Of a stretch of 5,656 nucleotides of DNA, positions 1 to 5,581 are shown one piece after another. The stretch lies in NCBI GenBank assembly GCA_002385755.1, contig DGED01000006.1:48874-54529 (forward strand), read 5' to 3'. Source of the stretch: Caryophanales bacterium UBA3935. Its GTDB lineage: Bacteria; Bacillota_I; Bacilli_A; ML615J-28; CAG-698. The position numbers and the translations under genes are program-made. Below the pieces are notes generated by a model. That model had not been told where the DNA came from. It saw only the letters and a list, made by a program, of their open reading frames with translations, and made no database searches. Within the stretch, counting starts at the first letter, position 1; each line of letters begins with the position of its first letter.

Positions 1-129
1 GCGGAAAAATTGTGTCATCGCATCGCCATCATCAAGCAGGGTAAAATCATTACCGTGGGCGACATGGAAAGCGTAAAGGGCGATAAATCGCTTGAGGACG
101 TCTTCTTGGAGTTGTATGACCATGAGTGA
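1..129 (+). CDS. ABC transporter ATP-binding protein, C-terminal fragment
   Basis: Frame 1 is open from the window edge to a TGA at 127-129 and gives the last 42 residues of a protein. The fragment has the pattern typical of the end of an ABC-2 type exporter ATPase: a LCHRIAIIKQGKII strand (the CDRVAII..G.I region that follows the H-loop), a short linker, and a closing LEDVFLEL helix. The Walker A, signature, Walker B and H-loop motifs lie upstream of the window, so the family call rests on this tail and on the permease gene directly downstream. It would sit at the cytoplasmic face and power export by the following permease. The stop lies inside the start of the next gene, which suggests translational coupling. 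The substrate cannot be told from this fragment. Confidence 0.85.
   Translation, partial: AEKLCHRIAIIKQGKIITVGDMESVKGDKSLEDVFLELYDHE
107..111 (+). promoter_or_regulatory. Shine-Dalgarno site deciding the permease start
   Basis: TGGAG lies inside the end of the ATPase gene. It is 10 bases before ATG 122 and 4 bases before ATG 116; the wider gap suits Bacillota better, so 122 is preferred. The longer in-frame TTG at 92 has no such support and would add ten residues that merely re-read the ATPase tail. Confidence 0.45.
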
Positions 130-1699
130 ATTCTGGTTGTTGCTTAAAGCGAATTTCATCAACACGTTGAAAATTAATAAACGGTTAAAGGGCAACCGGT
201 CCCCGATTGTGGCTTTCATTTTAGTTCTCATCGGTTTTTCCGTGTTCTTGGGGCTTGGTTTCCTTTATATGTTTATGTTCGGCGAGTTGTTTAATGAGTT
301 GGGGACCCCGGAAATGATCTTAATAGTCGGAATCTCTTTGGGCTTTATTCTGATTATTGTCATGACGGTAACCGTGGCCAACAGTTACTTGTTCCGCAGC
401 CGCGATTTTGATTTATTGATGTCATTGCCGGTGCCAACCTCGGCGATCGTCGCGAGCAAGATCGCTCACATGTTGTTACTGAATTACCTATTGTTTTTTG
501 TCCTATATTGCCCGACAATCGTCGTTTATCTCGTTTATAATGAAGCCGGTTTAATCTTTTACCTGCTGATCCTGCCGACGTTTTTCTTGATTCCCCTGCT
601 ACCGATTACTGTGTCGGGTTTGCTCTCATATTTGTTCGGGTTTATACCGTTAAAAGAAAAGTACAAAACGTTTTTCAAAATTATCTTGCCGATCGCTTTT
701 ATCTTGCTCTACTTTTTTGGGCAATTTCTGTCAATCGGCTCGGGAGCGGATGACGATTCGTTCGTCAATTTCGGCAAGTTTTTCGGGAAATTTAATTATC
801 CGGGCATACTCGCGGCTAACGGAATGACCGGGTCGATACTTGAATATTTGTTGTTCGTCGCGATTTCCGTAATCCCGTTCGTCGGTTTCATATATTTAAT
901 CGCCGTTAACTACTTGAAAACGAACAACCGCAGTCTCCGCAGCGATATAAACAAAAAATTCGTTCTCAAGGAAATGAAAGGCGCGAGCCAAACGCGGGCT
1001 TTGATCGGGAAGGAATTACGCCGTTACTTCAGCTCTTCGATATACGTGGTCAACACGATTGTTTCCCCGTTAATGTCATTCATCCTGCTTATCATGTTTA
1101 TCATCTTTAAGAACAGGATGACGGAGTTTGACTTTAAGCCGGAAGTTGTCGCGCCCATGTTGATCGCGGTCTTTATATTTTCTTTATCCCTTACCTCGAC
1201 GACCAGCTCTTCCATCTCGATCGAAGGGAAACAATTCTGGATATTAAAATCCTTGCCCTGCTCGGAAAATAAAGTTTTCTTTGCGAAGATATTCGTCAAT
1301 CTTTTTATAACCGTTCCCTTTCTCGTGGTTGACGTAATCATCGCGATTGTCGCGCTGAAAATATCCGTCCTTCACGCTTTATTCGCGTTTTTGATTCCTT
1401 TGTTATTGCTTTTGTTTACTAGTTTCACCGGGTTATACGTCAATTTGCTTTTCCCGCGATTTGACTATGAAAACGACACGAAAGTAGTGAAACAAAGCAT
1501 AAGCGTTCTCGTGTCTATGGTTTGCGGAATAATCGCGACGGCGCTCTTGGTCGGTCTCGGTTACCTTCTGATTCGCGAGTTCGGAAACAATATTATCGTG
1601 TATTTGTTGACAACCCTCGCGACCGCGATTTTAGCCTTAGCGAGCTTCCTGCTATTGCGTTTTAGCGGAACAAAACTATATCAAAACATCAATTCGTAA
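122..1699 (+). CDS. ABC exporter permease, about 12 membrane helices
   Basis: The 525-residue product is very hydrophobic, with about twelve likely membrane helices (roughly residues 29-52, 64-90, 108-140, 144-172, 183-205, 240-262, 306-329, 341-362, 388-411, 416-443, 462-484 and 491-513). A cytoplasmic stretch at about 263-305 separates two halves. Each half carries a related loop: FDLLMSLPVP at 96-105 and FWILKSLPCS at 372-381, both followed by a lysine and an isoleucine at the same distance, which suggests an old internal duplication. A PRFDYEND motif lies at 445-452. Length and layout fit the putative ABC exporter permeases of about 530 residues common in Bacillota (I believe Pfam ABC_tran_2, from memory). 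It starts inside the upstream ATPase gene and must be its partner. The substrate is unknown; such pairs are often tied to drug, lipid or peptide export. ATG 116 is an alternative start adding two residues. Confidence 0.85.
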   Translation: MSEFWLLLKANFINTLKINKRLKGNRSPIVAFILVLIGFSVFLGLGFLYMFMFGELFNELGTPEMILIVGISLGFILIIVMTVTVANSYLFRSRDFDLLMSLPVPTSAIVASKIAHMLLLNYLLFFVLYCPTIVVYLVYNEAGLIFYLLILPTFFLIPLLPITVSGLLSYLFGFIPLKEKYKTFFKIILPIAFILLYFFGQFLSIGSGADDDSFVNFGKFFGKFNYPGILAANGMTGSILEYLLFVAISVIPFVGFIYLIAVNYLKTNNRSLRSDINKKFVLKEMKGASQTRALIGKELRRYFSSSIYVVNTIVSPLMSFILLIMFIIFKNRMTEFDFKPEVVAPMLIAVFIFSLSLTSTTSSSISIEGKQFWILKSLPCSENKVFFAKIFVNLFITVPFLVVDVIIAIVALKISVLHALFAFLIPLLLLLFTSFTGLYVNLLFPRFDYENDTKVVKQSISVLVSMVCGIIATALLVGLGYLLIREFGNNIIVYLLTTLATAILALASFLLLRFSGTKLYQNINS

Positions 1700-1724
1700 G
1701 CGGCCTGGCGGCCGCTTACTTGCT
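1696..1724 (+). terminator. Intrinsic terminator of the ABC operon, overlapping the stop codon
   Basis: A perfect 10-bp GC-rich stem (1696-1705 with 1710-1719) encloses a 4-base TGGC loop. The T-tract after it is broken (TTGCTTTT), so termination may be incomplete. The permease TAA stop at 1697-1699 lies within the 5' arm, so a ribosome at the stop would cover part of the hairpin. Confidence 0.75.
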
Positions 1725-1749
1725 TTTCGGAAAAAAGACTAAAATCATC

Positions 1750-1778
1750 TTGCAAATTTGTTCAAAATTTAGTATAAT
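1750..1778 (+). promoter_or_regulatory. Promoter of the tRNA operon
   Basis: TTGCAA at 1750-1755 and TATAAT at 1773-1778 are separated by exactly 17 bases, a near-consensus sigma-A promoter. The start of transcription is expected near 1785, giving a leader of about 12 bases before the first tRNA. A strong promoter fits stable RNA synthesis. Confidence 0.85.
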
Positions 1779-1796
1779 TATTATTGCAGTGTTTAC

Positions 1797-1870
1797 AGGG
1801 GTATAGTTCAATGGCAGAACAGCGGTCTCCAAAACCGTCGATGAGGGTTCGAGTCCTTCTACCCCTGCCA
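1797..1870 (+). tRNA. trnW: tRNA-Trp (anticodon CCA)
   Basis: The cloverleaf folds by eye: acceptor 1797-1803 with 1860-1866, D stem GTTC/GAAC (1806-1809 with 1817-1820), anticodon stem 1822-1826 with 1834-1838, and T stem 1843-1847 with 1855-1859 around TTCGAGT. The anticodon CCA is at 1829-1831. The discriminator is G at 1867, as expected for tRNA-Trp, and the CCA tail is encoded at 1868-1870. It reads UGG only. It is the first gene of the three-tRNA operon. Confidence 0.97.
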
Positions 1871-1873
1871 TAC

Positions 1874-1950
1874 GGCGATCGTGGCGAAGTGGCTAACGCA
1901 TCGGATTGTGGCTCCGACATTCGTGGGTTCGATTCCCATCGGTCGCCCCA
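1874..1950 (+). tRNA. trnH: tRNA-His (anticodon GTG)
   Basis: The acceptor stem is 1875-1881 with 1939-1946 region bases CGGTCGC. An extra G at 1874 (the G-1 that marks tRNA-His) lies opposite discriminator C at 1947. The anticodon stem is 1901-1905 with 1913-1917 and the anticodon GTG is at 1908-1910. The T arm with TTCGATT loop is present and CCA is encoded at 1948-1950. Only three bases (TAC) separate it from the tRNA on either side. Confidence 0.97.
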
Positions 1951-1953
1951 TAC

Positions 1954-2029
1954 GCTAGGATAGCTCAGCTGGTAGAGCAATTGATTCGTAATCAATAGGT
2001 CGTAGGTTCGAGTCCTATTCCTAGCACCA
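1954..2029 (+). tRNA. trnT: tRNA-Thr (anticodon CGT)
   Basis: The acceptor stem is 1954-1960 with 2019-2025, the D stem GCTC/GAGC closes at 1975-1978, the anticodon stem is 1980-1984 with 1992-1996, and the T stem is 2002-2006 with 2014-2018 around TTCGAGT. The anticodon CGT is at 1987-1989, the discriminator is A at 2026, and CCA is encoded at 2027-2029. It reads ACG, a codon used often in the neighbouring genes. It is the last tRNA of the operon. Confidence 0.97.
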
Positions 2030-2042
2030 TTTAGGCAAAAAC

Positions 2043-2073
2043 AAGTATGGATTTACAATTCCATGCTTTTTTT
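2043..2073 (+). terminator. Intrinsic terminator of the tRNA operon
   Basis: A stem of about 9 bp (2043-2051 with 2060-2068, including one G-T pair) with an 8-base loop runs into seven T residues at 2067-2073. It lies 14 bases after the last tRNA. Its loop contains the -35 box of the next promoter. Confidence 0.85.
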
Positions 2074-2080
2074 ATATAAT
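2052..2080 (+). promoter_or_regulatory. Promoter of the nuclease-helicase gene, nested in the tRNA terminator
   Basis: TTTACA at 2052-2057 (one mismatch to TTGACA) and TATAAT at 2075-2080 are 17 bases apart. Transcription would start near 2087, giving a leader of about 16 bases that carries the AAGGTG ribosome binding site at 2093-2098. The -35 box is the loop of the preceding terminator hairpin and the spacer spans its 3' arm and U-tract. Confidence 0.75.
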
Positions 2081-2102
2081 ATAGGCGAAACTAAGGTGAC
2101 GT

Positions 2103-4439
2103 ATGTTAGTAAAAGTAAATGTCAGGGAAATAGTCGAAACGGTATACGGGAGCGGGGATTTAATAAGCGAGACGTCGCTAATTAAACGAGCCGAGATTGG
2201 CGCGCTTATCCACAGGGAGCACCAGGCCCGGTATATGGAAGGCGAGCGGAGCGAGGTTTACATCGAGCATGCCGACAGCGTCGACGGTCACGATGTTGTT
2301 ATCACCGGGCGAATCGACGGGATTATTAAAGTTGACGGGAAATATTTCATTGAGGAAATCAAATCAACGACGCGCGATCTTTCGACACTGGACGAAAAGA
2401 GCGTTCCCGCCCATTTGGCCCAGGCGAAAATGTATGCCTACTGTTATTTAAGGGAAAACCGATTGCCGGAGATCAATGTCAGGCTTTCTTATATTCATGT
2501 TGAAAGTAAAAAAATAAAGACCTTGGATTTTTGTTTTTCCGAGAAGGAATTGAGCGATTTTTATTACGAGACGCTCGGGCTTTATCTTGACTGGCTGGCG
2601 CTAATCGACAGTCACGAGACGGAAAGAATCAAATCGATCGAGGGCTTGCGATTTCCTTTTCCGAATTACCGGACCGGGCAAAAAGACTTAATCTCCGCCG
2701 TTTATAAGAATATATTAAACCGGGAAATACTTTACGCCATCGCGCCGACCGGCGTCGGGAAAACGATAGCGACGCTTTTTCCGGCGTTAAAGGCGGTCAA
2801 CCGGAACGATCAGAAAGTGTTTTATCTTACCGCGAAAAATCTCGGGAAAAAAGTAGCCTTGGACACAGTTTTTTTATTGCGGGAAAAGGGGCTGAAATGC
2901 AAGACGATCGAGATTACGGCCAAGAATCTCGCTTGTTTTCAAAAGACAAAAGATTGCGACGCGGACAAATGTCCGTACGCGCGTAATTATTACGGGAAGC
3001 TATTCGGCGCCCTTCGGGACATTTACGATAACGAGGACATGTTTACCAAAGAGGCGCTCGCGGAATATGCCGAAAAGCATAAGCTTTGCCCGTTTGAATT
3101 CAGCCTTGACTTAAGTTATTACGCCGATATAATTATTTGCGATTATAATTATGTATTTTGCCCGCTGACGCGCTTAAAGCGCTATTTTGACGTCGGCGCC
3201 AGATACCGACCGATATTATTAATCGACGAGGCGCATAATATGCCCGCTCGCAGCCGGGCGATGTATTCCGGGGTTGTTTCGGAAAAACAGGTTAAGCTTT
3301 TGAAGAAACTGCTTGTCTCGGCGCGGAAGGAACACGAGCGCGCTTTTGACGGCCTTTTCGCGTTTCTTGACGGGTATAAAAGAATAAGCGGCGAACAGGA
3401 TTATTTGGTTATCCCCCATGACCGGGTGTTCGTCGACGCGGTTCGGCATCTGGTAATTTGCGTTAACAATTTATTGGACGAGAAAAAAGACATGCCGCGC
3501 CGCGCCGACATCATCAATTTGGTTTTTGAACTCGCGCGATTTGTAACAGTATCCGATTATTTTGACGAGAATTTCGTTTTTGCCTTAAGCAATGATAAAG
3601 ACGATTTCGCGGTTAAAATCGATTGCCTTGACGCGGGGAAGTTTGTTTTACGGACGATTAAAGAATCGGCGCTTAGTTCGGTCTTATTTAGCGCCACTCT
3701 TTACCCCCTGCCTTATTACATGAAAACCCTGACCGAGGGGGAGGGCGATTATGTTATGATAGATTCGCCGTTTGACGCCGCGCGTCTTAAACTGATCTTC
3801 CTGCACACGGTCTCGACGAAATTCCGGCATCGCGAGCAAAGCGTCGACGCGATAATCGACGCTATCCGCGTTCTTTCCAACAGCCGTCCGGGAAATTATA
3901 TCGTATTCTTCCCGAGCTACGCCTATATGGAAATGGTCCGCGCGCGACTGGATCAATATAATTTGGATTTCACGCTAATAGTTCAGGATCCAAATTTCAC
4001 GATTGAAGAGCGCGAGGAAATAATCGAGTTATTCCGAAATGATAATAAGGAAACGCAAGTCGGGTTTTTCGTCATGGGCGGGATGTTCAGCGAGGGTATC
4101 GATTATATCGGCGACATGCTTAACGGCGTGATCGTCGTCGGCGTCGGGCTTCCCCATGTCGGAGGGTATAACGACGTCGCCAAGACTTATTACGATCAAA
4201 AACTGGGTAAAGGGTTTGATTTCGCATACACTTATCCCGGTTTTACAAAAGTCGTGCAGGCCGTCGGCCGGGTGATAAGGTCCGAAACGGATTATGGCGT
4301 CGCAATTTTAATCGATGACCGTTTTGCTTATCCCAAATACCGAGCGCTTTTCCCCAAGGAGTGGAAAAAAGTCGCTTGGGCGAAGGATTCGTTTATGTTA
4401 AGCGAGGAATTGCGCGATTTTTGGGAAAACTTTAATTAA
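2103..4439 (+). CDS. PD-(D/E)XK nuclease fused to an XPD/DinG-like Fe-S DNA helicase
   Basis: The 778-residue protein has two parts. Residues 1 to about 165 look like a RecB/Cas4-type PD-(D/E)XK nuclease: GALIH (G33, H37), GRIDGI (D72), an E-x-K triad member in IEEIKST (E85, K87) and Q107-xxx-Y111, so all expected catalytic positions seem present. Residues from about 185 form a superfamily 2 helicase of the Rad3/XPD/DinG group: Walker A APTGVGKT at 214-221, DEAH box at 375-378, SAT at 530-532, and motif VI QAVGRVIR at 719-726. Between Walker A and DEAH, cysteines 278, 285, 290 and 329 are placed to bind a 4Fe-4S cluster, as in this family. The expected role is ATP-driven 5'-3' unwinding of DNA with single-strand or flap cleavage in repair or recombination; this is inferred from family, not shown. 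ATG 2103 has an AAGGTG site just upstream. The gene ends TAA with no strong terminator after it. Confidence 0.9.
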   Translation: MLVKVNVREIVETVYGSGDLISETSLIKRAEIGALIHREHQARYMEGERSEVYIEHADSVDGHDVVITGRIDGIIKVDGKYFIEEIKSTTRDLSTLDEKSVPAHLAQAKMYAYCYLRENRLPEINVRLSYIHVESKKIKTLDFCFSEKELSDFYYETLGLYLDWLALIDSHETERIKSIEGLRFPFPNYRTGQKDLISAVYKNILNREILYAIAPTGVGKTIATLFPALKAVNRNDQKVFYLTAKNLGKKVALDTVFLLREKGLKCKTIEITAKNLACFQKTKDCDADKCPYARNYYGKLFGALRDIYDNEDMFTKEALAEYAEKHKLCPFEFSLDLSYYADIIICDYNYVFCPLTRLKRYFDVGARYRPILLIDEAHNMPARSRAMYSGVVSEKQVKLLKKLLVSARKEHERAFDGLFAFLDGYKRISGEQDYLVIPHDRVFVDAVRHLVICVNNLLDEKKDMPRRADIINLVFELARFVTVSDYFDENFVFALSNDKDDFAVKIDCLDAGKFVLRTIKESALSSVLFSATLYPLPYYMKTLTEGEGDYVMIDSPFDAARLKLIFLHTVSTKFRHREQSVDAIIDAIRVLSNSRPGNYIVFFPSYAYMEMVRARLDQYNLDFTLIVQDPNFTIEEREEIIELFRNDNKETQVGFFVMGGMFSEGIDYIGDMLNGVIVVGVGLPHVGGYNDVAKTYYDQKLGKGFDFAYTYPGFTKVVQAVGRVIRSETDYGVAILIDDRFAYPKYRALFPKEWKKVAWAKDSFMLSEELRDFWENFN

Positions 4440-4442
4440 CGA

Positions 4443-4470
4443 TTGTATTAATTAAAAAAAATGATATAAT
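4443..4470 (+). promoter_or_regulatory. Probable promoter of the SHOCT membrane protein gene
   Basis: A perfect TATAAT lies at 4465-4470. The only candidate -35, TTGTAT at 4443-4448 (16-base spacer), matches the consensus in its TTG only. The region also holds two TTAATTAA copies, the second inside the spacer. Read-through from the helicase gene could also feed the next gene. Confidence 0.5.
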
Positions 4471-4493
4471 TAATAAACCTGAAAGGAGAGAAA

Positions 4494-4934
4494 ATGTTTA
4501 TGAAGCGACTTTTTAGTTTTAACGCCAAGCAAGAGTGTTCGACGCTGCTAGTCGTGATATCAAAGGTTGTTAAAGTTATTTACATTGTTCTGGCTTGCGT
4601 CGCGGCCTTGATTATGCTTATCGGGGGAATCCAGGCGATTGAAGACTCTGGCCTTTATTTTTTGCTTGCTTTGGTTTTGGGCGCCGCCGCTTTCTTTTGG
4701 TTGCTGTTCCTGGGGTTCGTTTTGGAAATATTGTTTCTCAGTTTTTCCATCGTAACGAAGAAAAACTACGAGGATTTGCTCGAGAGGGGTAAAATCGATG
4801 ATCTTCCCTTGTCCGCCGGCAAGAAAAACGCCATCGGCGAAAAATTACACGCTTTAAACGAACTGAAAAACAATGGTATTATATCCGAGGAAGAGTTCAA
4901 CGAAAAGAAAAAGGAATGGCTTCAAGAGCTTTAA
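4494..4934 (+). CDS. Small membrane protein with C-terminal SHOCT motif
   Basis: This 146-residue protein has a short basic N-terminus, a hydrophobic helix at about 25-47, a longer hydrophobic stretch at about 53-86 (one long or two short helices), and a cytoplasmic-type charged tail. The tail ends in LHALNELKNNGIISEEEFNEKK (about 118-139), which matches the SHOCT (short C-terminal domain) pattern of a helix, a G-I-I/L turn, and an E-E-F helix. SHOCT motifs end many unrelated small proteins and are thought to act in oligomerisation or protein contact; the function here is unknown. The start is firm: AAAGGAG at 4482-4488 lies 5 bases before ATG 4494, and the second in-frame ATG at 4500 is less well placed. 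The gene lies 54 bases after the helicase gene with its own likely promoter, so a shared role is not implied. Confidence 0.8.
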   Translation: MFMKRLFSFNAKQECSTLLVVISKVVKVIYIVLACVAALIMLIGGIQAIEDSGLYFLLALVLGAAAFFWLLFLGFVLEILFLSFSIVTKKNYEDLLERGKIDDLPLSAGKKNAIGEKLHALNELKNNGIISEEEFNEKKKEWLQEL

Positions 4935-4959
4935 TCAGCGGGCCAACCGTATTAAAACC

Positions 4960-5000
4960 TAAAGCGAGCCTTTGATGATAAAATCCCGCCGCTTTATTTT
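4960..5000 (+). terminator. Weak hairpin, possible terminator after the SHOCT gene
   Basis: TAAAGCG at 4960-4966 can pair with CGCTTTA at 4990-4996, followed by TTTT at 4997-5000. The 23-base loop is large and a GCGGG at 4938-4942 could compete by pairing with CCCGC at 4985-4989. This is the best candidate in the 127-base gap before the NUDIX gene, but it is weak. I see no convincing promoter in that gap, so the NUDIX gene may depend on read-through. Confidence 0.25.
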
Positions 5001-5050
5001 ATTAAATGAATCGCAAAAGCGAACACGACGAGAATATTTACATTAAAACG

Positions 5051-5057
5051 GGAAGGA
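5051..5057 (+). promoter_or_regulatory. Shine-Dalgarno site deciding the NUDIX gene start
   Basis: GGAAGGA lies 4 bases before TTG 5062 but 28 bases before the in-frame ATG at 5086, which has no visible site of its own. This favours the TTG start, although the site is modest and the spacing short. Confidence 0.4.
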
Positions 5058-5061
5058 AAAA

Positions 5062-5514
5062 TTGAACTTAGCGGTTGATGAAATTATGGAGATAATCTTG
5101 ACAAACATGTGCATGTTGTATGACGATAAAGGCCGGATTCTCGTGCAAAAAAGAACCAAAAAAGACTGGCCGGGGATAACCTTTCCCGGCGGCCACGTGG
5201 AAGACGGGGAGACGGTCATGGAATCGGTCATTCGCGAGATGAAAGAGGAAACGGGACTCGATGTTTACAATCTCCGCGTGTGCGGCGTGAAGGATTGGGT
5301 TATAGAAGGCAAACGACATCTAGTCATCCTATTTAAAACTAACTCTTTTTCCGGTTCTTTGCTTCCCTCAAAAGAAGGGGAAGTGTTTTGGATCAAGGAA
5401 GAAGAATTGACGAGTTATGAGCTTGCTCCGGATACTTATGAGATATATTTGATTATGAAAAACGAGAATGTCTCGGAATTATATATCGAGGGCGACCGGA
5501 AGAAAATCATGTGA
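5062..5514 (+). CDS. NUDIX hydrolase, 8-oxo-dGTP diphosphatase (MutT) type
   Basis: The 150-residue product has a complete NUDIX box, G-x5-E-x7-REUxEExGU, at residues 44-66 (G44, E50, R58, E59, E62, E63, G65), with all metal-binding glutamates present. The TNMCMLYDD, FPGGHVEDGE and later FWIKEEEL segments match Bacillota NUDIX proteins usually annotated as 8-oxo-dGTP diphosphatase. Such enzymes hydrolyse nucleoside diphosphates linked to another group, here probably oxidised dGTP, to clean the nucleotide pool in the cytoplasm; the exact substrate cannot be read from the sequence. Two starts are possible. TTG 5062 has the GGAAGGA site; ATG 5086 removes eight residues and matches where family members usually begin (MEIILTNMCM). 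The core fold is complete either way. The gene ends in TGA just before a strong terminator. Confidence 0.88.
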   Translation: MNLAVDEIMEIILTNMCMLYDDKGRILVQKRTKKDWPGITFPGGHVEDGETVMESVIREMKEETGLDVYNLRVCGVKDWVIEGKRHLVILFKTNSFSGSLLPSKEGEVFWIKEEELTSYELAPDTYEIYLIMKNENVSELYIEGDRKKIM

Positions 5515-5521
5515 TATCTTT

Positions 5522-5553
5522 AAAATGGCAACGAAGGTTTTGCCATTTTTTTT
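5522..5553 (+). terminator. Strong intrinsic terminator after the NUDIX gene
   Basis: A perfect 10-bp stem (5522-5531 with 5540-5549) with an 8-base loop is followed by T residues, eight in a row from 5546 to 5553. The AAAA at the base of the 5' arm gives a short T-run on the other strand, so the hairpin could also stop transcription arriving from the right. Confidence 0.88.
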
Positions 5554-5560
5554 CATTTAT

Positions 5561-5581
5561 ATTAAAAATGGTATTTTTAAT
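5561..5581. repeat. AT-only inverted repeat
   Basis: ATTAAAAAT at 5561-5569 and ATTTTTAAT at 5573-5581 form a perfect 9-bp inverted repeat around GGT. With no G or C in the stem it is a weak RNA hairpin; a protein-binding site or chance in AT-rich DNA are alternatives. The rest of 5554-5656 holds no gene that I can support. Confidence 0.5.

Noticed and set aside
92..121. TTG 92 as the permease start
   Set aside because: It would overlap the ATPase gene by 38 bases and the added residues only re-read that gene's tail in another frame; ATG 122 or 116 has a ribosome binding site.
1024..1341. Minus-strand open frame inside the permease
   Set aside because: It is antisense to a well-supported membrane protein gene, and its translation shows no recognisable family.
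1762..1995. A minus-strand open frame of 77 codons across the tRNA cluster
   Set aside because: It lies wholly antisense to the tRNA-Trp, tRNA-His and part of the tRNA-Thr genes and their promoter. Translations containing strings such as RWESNPR and GRGRRTRTL are typical artefacts of tRNA clusters.
1954..2102. tRNA-Thr as an integration site for a genomic island carrying the helicase
   Set aside because: I found no integrase and no second copy of the tRNA-Thr 3' end in the window, and the tRNA terminator is intact. Codon style is similar on both sides.
3219..3956. Two minus-strand open frames inside the helicase gene (3219-3449, 3684-3956)
   Set aside because: They lie opposite conserved helicase regions, including the DEAH box and SAT motif, and have no ribosome binding site or family match that I can see.
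5011..5022. TCGC-AAAA-GCGA mini hairpin before the NUDIX gene as a regulatory element
   Set aside because: A 4-bp stem is too short to claim and no T-tract or known motif follows.
5043..5319. Minus-strand open frames over the NUDIX gene
   Set aside because: They are shadows of the NUDIX box region; the plus strand encodes a complete NUDIX motif.
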